From assembly GCA_030066245.1 (NCBI GenBank), contig JASJBY010000162.1:1-8700 (forward strand): 8,700 nucleotides of DNA, given 5' to 3'. How positions within the stretch are numbered: position 1 is the first letter of the stretch; each line of letters begins with the position of its first letter. Of this stretch, positions 5,445-8,700 are shown in pieces. Under the pieces are notes generated by a model. The model did no database searches. It saw only the letters and a list, made by a program, of their open reading frames with translations, and was not told where the DNA came from. The translations under genes were made by a program, and so were the position numbers. The DNA comes from Gammaproteobacteria bacterium (lineage in GTDB: Bacteria; Pseudomonadota; Gammaproteobacteria; JAABTG01).

Positions 5445-6461
5445 ATGGACATGCAAACGGCGATACGTGCCGTGACCGAGCGGCGGGACCTGAGCGAAGC
5501 GGAGATGACCGCTGTGATGGGAAGCATCATGACAGGCCAGGCGACGCCGGCTCAGATCGCCGGGTTCCTGATCGGCCTGCGCATGAAGGGCGAGACGGTC
5601 ACCGAGATCGCTGCGGCGGCCCGAGTGATGCGCGATCTGGCCACCGGCGTCGAAGTCACGGGTGCACACGTGGTGGACATCGTCGGCACCGGCGGCGACA
5701 GCGCGGGGACTTTCAACATCTCCACCACCAGCGCCTTCGTGGTGGCGGCCGCCGGCGGTCGCGTGGCCAAACACGGCAACCGTTCCGTATCCAGCCGCTC
5801 TGGCAGCGCGGATGTGCTGGAGGCGGCGGGCGTGAAGCTGGAAATCTCGCCGGCACAGGTTGCCCGCTGTGTGGATGAAGTCGGCTTGGGTTTCATGTTC
5901 GCACCCCGCCACCATAGCGCCATGAAGCATGCGATAGGACCGCGTAAGGAAATGGGGGTCAGAACCGTGTTCAACCTCCTCGGACCGCTGACCAACCCTG
6001 CCGGCGCACCGAATCAGCTGCTGGGCGTGTTCAGCCGGGATTGGGTGGAGCCCATGGCCCAGGTGCTCGACAGGCTGGGAAGCGACCACGTGCTGGTGGT
6101 TCACTCCGGGGACGGGCTCGACGAGATCAGCGTCGGCGCACCGACCCTTGTGGCGGAGCTAAGGGCCGGCAGCATCAGCACCTACACCATCACGCCCGAT
6201 CGGTTCGGCATCACGCGTGCCCCGCTGGAGGCATTGCGGGTAAGCTCCGTGGAGGAGAGCGTGGCGGTCCTGAGGGCCGTGCTGGCCAATCAGGCCGGAC
6301 CCGCCCTGGATGTGGTGGCGTTGAATGCGGGGGCCGCCATCTACACGGCCGGCCTGGTCTCCAGCCTCGCCGATGGCGTTTCGCGTGCCCAGGAAATCAT
6401 CGCGAGCGGCGCAGCGGCGGAGAAGCTGGAGACATTGGTCGCACTGACCAACAGCTTCTGA
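5445..6461 (+). CDS. trpD: Anthranilate phosphoribosyltransferase
   Basis: A 338-residue enzyme that transfers phosphoribose from PRPP to anthranilate, the second step of the tryptophan pathway, in the cytoplasm. The small helical N-terminal domain includes the MTGQATPAQIAGFLIGLRMKG region. The PRPP-binding glycine loop is GTGGDSAGTFNIST (Gly81 to Asp85 as its core), followed by KHGNRSVSS (Lys109-Arg113). The anthranilate-side FAPRHHSAMKHA and the GPRKEMGVRT/FNLLGPLTNP segments follow around residues 150-185. It is a free-standing TrpD, not fused to TrpG as in enteric bacteria. ATG 5445 gives the usual N-terminus, but the only Shine-Dalgarno-like sequence is a weak GGA (5431-5433) eleven bases upstream, so translation initiation may be modest; ATG 5451 is an in-frame alternative. 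trpC starts 16 nt downstream. Confidence 0.98.
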   Translation: MDMQTAIRAVTERRDLSEAEMTAVMGSIMTGQATPAQIAGFLIGLRMKGETVTEIAAAARVMRDLATGVEVTGAHVVDIVGTGGDSAGTFNISTTSAFVVAAAGGRVAKHGNRSVSSRSGSADVLEAAGVKLEISPAQVARCVDEVGLGFMFAPRHHSAMKHAIGPRKEMGVRTVFNLLGPLTNPAGAPNQLLGVFSRDWVEPMAQVLDRLGSDHVLVVHSGDGLDEISVGAPTLVAELRAGSISTYTITPDRFGITRAPLEALRVSSVEESVAVLRAVLANQAGPALDVVALNAGAAIYTAGLVSSLADGVSRAQEIIASGAAAEKLETLVALTNSF

Positions 6462-6477
6462 ATACGCCGAGGCGCGC

Positions 6478-7281
6478 ATGCGTGAAACACCCGATATCCT
6501 GCGCAGGATCCTGCAGCGAAAAGCTGAGGAGGTAGCCGAACGGAGCCGGCGCCTGCCACTATCGGAGCTCAGTCAGCGACTGCAGCTGGCAGGTCCACCC
6601 CGCCCGTTTCTGGCCGCAATTAGAGCACGTCATCAGGGGGGCAAGGCTGCCGTGATTGCCGAGGTCAAAAAGGCATCACCCAGCAAGGGCGTCCTGCGCG
6701 AAGCATTTGACCCGCATGCAATCGCAGTCAGCTACAAGAACGGCGGCGCCACCTGCCTCTCGGTGCTCACGGACGAAGACTTCTTTCAGGGCGCTGATGC
6801 TTTTCTGCAAACTGCCCGGGCTGCCTGCGCCTTACCGGTCCTGCGCAAGGACTTCACCGTCGACGAGTACCAGGTATACGAAGCGCGGGCCCTCGGCGCG
6901 GATTGCATACTCCTGATTGTTGCCGCGCTGGGTGATGCACAGCTGAGCGAGTTGGCTGGACTGGCCGCCCACCTGGAGATGGATGCGCTGGTCGAGGTTC
7001 ACGATGAAGCCGAGTTGGAGCGTGCTTTAGCGCTGGGAGCACCCCTGGTGGGCATCAACAATCGCAACCTGCATACCTTCGAAACCCGGCTGGAGACCAC
7101 TGTCGAGCTTATCGAACGCATCCCCAACGACCGGACAGTGGTGAGCGAGAGTGGGATCCACGCCCAGGAGCACGTGACCATGCTGCGGCAACATGGGGTT
7201 CACGCCTTCCTGGTGGGCGAAGCATTTATGAAGGCCCCGGACCCCGGAAAAACGCTGCAGGCGCTGTTTGCGGAGCGTTGA
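6478..7281 (+). CDS. trpC: Indole-3-glycerol phosphate synthase
   Basis: A 267-residue TIM-barrel enzyme that cyclises 1-(2-carboxyphenylamino)-1-deoxyribulose 5-phosphate to indole-3-glycerol phosphate with loss of CO2. The family catalytic and substrate-binding residues are in place: EVKKASPSKG (Glu62, Lys64, Ser67), LRKDF with Lys124, INNRNL with Asn194 and Asn195-Arg196, and SESGI (residues 223-227). VGEAFMKAPDPG near the end is the phosphate-binding C-terminal segment. It is monofunctional, without the TrpF domain found fused in Escherichia coli. GAGG at 6469-6472 sits five bases before ATG 6478. It ends the + strand block and converges with crp, and no trpF, trpB or trpA follows, so the last steps of the pathway are encoded elsewhere. 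Confidence 0.98.
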   Translation: MRETPDILRRILQRKAEEVAERSRRLPLSELSQRLQLAGPPRPFLAAIRARHQGGKAAVIAEVKKASPSKGVLREAFDPHAIAVSYKNGGATCLSVLTDEDFFQGADAFLQTARAACALPVLRKDFTVDEYQVYEARALGADCILLIVAALGDAQLSELAGLAAHLEMDALVEVHDEAELERALALGAPLVGINNRNLHTFETRLETTVELIERIPNDRTVVSESGIHAQEHVTMLRQHGVHAFLVGEAFMKAPDPGKTLQALFAER

Positions 7282-7284
7282 AGG

Positions 7285-7301
7285 CGCGGCCCAAAGCCGC
7301 G
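7285..7301 (+). terminator. Candidate trpC terminator hairpin (weak U-tract)
   Basis: Four bases after the trpC stop lies a perfect stem CGCGGC (7285-7290)/GCCGCG (7296-7301) with a CCAAA loop. The downstream sequence (AACCGTTTC) has only a short T run, so intrinsic termination would be inefficient; a Rho-dependent end or RNA-stability function is equally possible. Two further copies of CGCGGC (7316-7321 and 7334-7339) could pair with the same GCCGCG, giving alternative folds. The 97-nt convergent gap (7282-7378) holds nothing else I can name, including no clear terminator for crp on the other strand. Confidence 0.35.
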
Positions 7302-7378
7302 AACCGTTTCAGCTCCGCGGCTCGGACTACCCTCGCGGCTGCTGCGTTCAGCGCCGCAGGCGCATTCAGGAGGCCAAT

Positions 7379-8035
7379 CTAACGCGTACCATAGACCACA
7401 ATGGTTTTGCCGTGCACCCAGACCAGGCGTTTCTCCTCCAGGTCCTTGAGCACCCTGCCGACCATCTCCCGGGAGCAGCCGGCAATCCGCCCCAGCTCCT
7501 GGCGTGTCACCCGGATCTGCATACCGTCCGGATGGGTCATGGCGTCCGGCTCCTTGCACAGGTCGAGCAGCGCCCTCGCGACCCGGCCGGAGACATCCAG
7601 GAAAGCCAGATCACCGACCTTGCGGCTCGTGTGCATCAGCCGTCTGGCCATCTGACTCGACATCTTGTAGAGAATTTCGCCGGAGTCCTTGAAGACCGCG
7701 CGCAGCTTCTCATAGCTTATTTGCGCTAACTCGCAACGGCTTCTTGCCCGAACCCACGCGCTGCGGCGGTGTTGGTCGTCGAACAGGCCAAGCTCGCCGA
7801 AGAACTCCCCGGTGTTGAGATAATCAAGCACGATCTCCCGCCCGGAGTCGTCTTCCATCAGCACGGACACGGAGCCCTTGATGATATAGAACAGCTCTTC
7901 CGAAGGATCGCCCGCCGTGATAATGACGCTTTTGGCTGGATAAACGCGGCGGTGGCAGTATGCCAGGAATCGCTCGAGCACCGGGTCGTCCGTCGGACCG
8001 CCGCGCTCTGGCATTAACAATCGAGTCGCCATCAT
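7379..8035 (-). CDS. crp: Crp/Vfr-type cAMP receptor transcription factor
   Basis: A 218-residue global regulator of the CRP-FNR family. An N-terminal cyclic-nucleotide-binding barrel contains FFGELGLF (Glu81) and RRSAWVRA (Arg91-Ser92), the residues that in Crp contact the cAMP phosphate and ribose. The dimerisation helix carries Thr136-Ser137, matching the Thr-Ser pair that contacts the adenine in E. coli Crp. The C-terminal winged helix has recognition helix CSREMVGRVLKDLEE with Arg189, Glu190 and Arg194, so it should read a TGTGA-type half-site. The AMTHPDGMQ loop (activating region 1 in E. coli) is conserved, whereas the His residues of activating region 2 are replaced (CHRRVY), as in Pseudomonas Vfr. 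Start chosen at ATG 8035 (second ATG at 8032) because AAGGG precedes it at 8046-8042; an in-frame ATG at 8086 would add a non-conserved extension. Divergent from the OsmC gene, as crp is from yhfA in E. coli. Confidence 0.95.
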   Translation of the reverse strand: MMATRLLMPERGGPTDDPVLERFLAYCHRRVYPAKSVIITAGDPSEELFYIIKGSVSVLMEDDSGREIVLDYLNTGEFFGELGLFDDQHRRSAWVRARSRCELAQISYEKLRAVFKDSGEILYKMSSQMARRLMHTSRKVGDLAFLDVSGRVARALLDLCKEPDAMTHPDGMQIRVTRQELGRIAGCSREMVGRVLKDLEEKRLVWVHGKTIVVYGTR

Positions 8036-8097
8036 CCTGTCCCTTATGTCAGTTTTCCTTCTCGCAAACCAATGGGGGCAAGGCACAACACGCCAGC

Positions 8098-8125
8098 CCT
8101 ACTGTGGTAGGCTCTCCGCGGAGAG
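8098..8125. promoter_or_regulatory. Abutting inverted repeats in the crp/OsmC divergent region
   Basis: The 114-nt region between the divergent starts (8036-8149) contains CCTAC-tgtg-GTAGG (8098-8111). Directly joined to it is the perfect 14-bp palindrome CTCTCCGCGGAGAG (8112-8125). They lie about 25 nt upstream of the GTG start of the OsmC-family gene and about 63 nt upstream of crp. The second could bind a dimeric regulator or form an RNA hairpin in the OsmC 5' leader. I looked for a TGTGA-N6-TCACA Crp site in this region and did not find a good match, so Crp autoregulation is not supported by sequence. Promoter boxes are not clear on either strand. Confidence 0.4.
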
Positions 8126-8149
8126 AAAGGCAGCCACGGAGAAACCCTG

Positions 8150-8566
8150 GTGAGAGCACGCATCAAGTGGGTAGAAGACGTCACGTTTGTGGGTGAATCT
8201 GGCAGCGGTCACGCCCTTGTCATGGACGGGCCGCCGGAGAACGGCGGCAACAACCGCGGTGCACGCCCCATGGAAATGCTGTTGCTTGGCATGGGCGGCT
8301 GCACAGCCTTCGATGTGGTGCATATCCTCCGCAAGGCCCGGCAAACCGTGACCGACTGCGTGGTGGAGCTGCAAGCGGAGCGGGCATCCAAGCCGCCGAA
8401 AGTGTTTACCCACATACACGTCCATTACCGCCTCAAAGGCCCCGCCCTGCAAGATGCCCAGGTGAGGCGAGCCGTCCAGCTCTCGACCGAAAAATACTGC
8501 TCCGCGTCCATCATGTTGAGCGCGGTAGCGCGCATAACCCACGCCTATGAGATTGTCGGCGACTAA
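8150..8566 (+). CDS. OsmC family protein, YhfA type
   Basis: A 138-residue protein of the OsmC/Ohr superfamily, closely resembling E. coli YhfA along its whole length: ARIKWVE at the start, GESGSGH, PMEMLLLGMGGCTAFDVV, VFTHIHVHY, and LSTEKYCSASIML near the end. The two cysteines expected of the superfamily's peroxide-reducing members are present, Cys51 (GGC) and Cys117 (EKYC), so thiol peroxidase activity is possible. The physiological role of YhfA-type members is not established. The start is GTG 8150, supported by GGAG at 8138-8141 eight bases upstream and by agreement with the homologue's N-terminus. It is divergent from crp, the same neighbourhood as in E. coli and Pseudomonas. Its stop overlaps by 4 nt the stop of the following convergent gene. 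Confidence 0.92.
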   Translation: MRARIKWVEDVTFVGESGSGHALVMDGPPENGGNNRGARPMEMLLLGMGGCTAFDVVHILRKARQTVTDCVVELQAERASKPPKVFTHIHVHYRLKGPALQDAQVRRAVQLSTEKYCSASIMLSAVARITHAYEIVGD

Positions 8567-8700
8567 CCCTGGCTGCCGCCCTCTTCCGGAGCGACCAGGT
8601 TAACCTCGGCTCGCTCTACCAGCGCCTCTGCGTCGTCGCCTTTGCGCCATTCCGCGGCACCGAACAATGCCGTGCAGCTGGGTGTGCCCGGCTGCTCTCC
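8563..8700 (-). CDS. C-terminal end of a probable GGDEF-domain protein (partial)
   Basis: On the - strand a frame is open from the window edge to a TAG at 8565-8563, giving the last 45 residues of a gene whose start lies beyond 8700. The visible sequence includes ALFGAAEWRKGDDAEALVERAE. This resembles the last beta strand and helix of GGDEF (diguanylate cyclase) domains, where a S-x-G-[VA]-A-E strand is followed by a (D/E)-A-E-x-L-(V/I)-x-R-A-D helix. Canonical domains continue with A-L-Y-x-A-K and G-R-N; here the helix runs into VNLVAPEEGGSQG, so the end is divergent and activity cannot be inferred. The catalytic GGDEF motif would lie outside the window. The stop overlaps tail to tail with that of the OsmC-family gene (CTAA). 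The domain assignment is from pattern only and could be wrong; in Pseudomonas aeruginosa this position is, from memory, speD, which this does not resemble. Confidence 0.5.
   Translation of the reverse strand, partial: GEQPGTPSCTALFGAAEWRKGDDAEALVERAEVNLVAPEEGGSQG

Noticed and set aside
5343..6104. 253-codon - strand frame across the start of trpD
   Set aside because: Shadow of trpD; no recognisable motif, and composition typical of antisense translation.
8036..8086. 17-residue N-terminal extension of Crp from ATG 8086
   Set aside because: Not conserved in Crp/Vfr proteins; AAGGG lies just before the ATG pair at 8035/8032.
8036..8149. Crp binding site for autoregulation
   Set aside because: No acceptable TGTGA-N6-TCACA match found on reading the region on both strands.
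1..8700. CRISPR array, insertion sequence, prophage or defence island
   Set aside because: No regularly spaced repeats, no transposase or integrase, and no terminal repeats; all long genes are recognisable core functions.

Overview
The window is GC-rich, densely packed bacterial DNA that reads as chromosomal core sequence from a gammaproteobacterium. Three things point there. The Crp/Vfr-type regulator and the YhfA-like OsmC protein are close to their Escherichia and Pseudomonas counterparts. The tryptophan genes occur as a trpE-trpG-trpD-trpC block without trpF, trpB or trpA. The order rpe-gph-trpE-trpG-trpD-trpC-crp-(OsmC) follows the Pseudomonas-type arrangement. The genus cannot be fixed from the sequence. 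I see no mobile element, CRISPR array, tRNA or rRNA.

Left part (1-1576, + strand): the 3' end of a DjlA-type co-chaperone (TerB-like domain plus C-terminal J domain), a 128-nt gap with paired CTCAAG/CTTGAG repeats, then a two-gene unit. That unit is a 76-aa two-helix membrane protein of DUF350 type, overlapping by one base (TGATG) with a secreted lytic transglycosylase of SLT type.

Middle (1718-7281, + strand): rpe, gph, trpE, trpG, trpD and trpC, all co-directional. rpe and gph handle pentose phosphates and phosphoglycolate. trpE and trpG make anthranilate from chorismate and glutamine. trpD adds phosphoribose, and trpC closes the indole ring to give indole-3-glycerol phosphate. Gaps are tiny except before rpe (141 nt, with an 11-bp perfect inverted repeat running into the ribosome binding site), before trpE (114 nt, with no Trp-codon leader peptide) and before trpD (98 nt, GC-rich hairpins and a weak ribosome binding site).

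Right part (7282-8700): a Crp/Vfr-type cAMP receptor protein on the - strand, convergent with trpC and divergent from an OsmC-family protein (YhfA type). The 114-nt divergent region holds two abutting inverted repeats. The OsmC gene overlaps by 4 nt, tail to tail, the end of a - strand gene running off the window, whose last 45 residues resemble the end of a GGDEF domain.

Overall this is mostly housekeeping DNA. I found no convincing undescribed system. The points worth following up are non-coding: the palindromes before rpe, between crp and the OsmC gene, and before the DUF350 gene. The membrane protein/transglycosylase pair is the least characterised coding unit.
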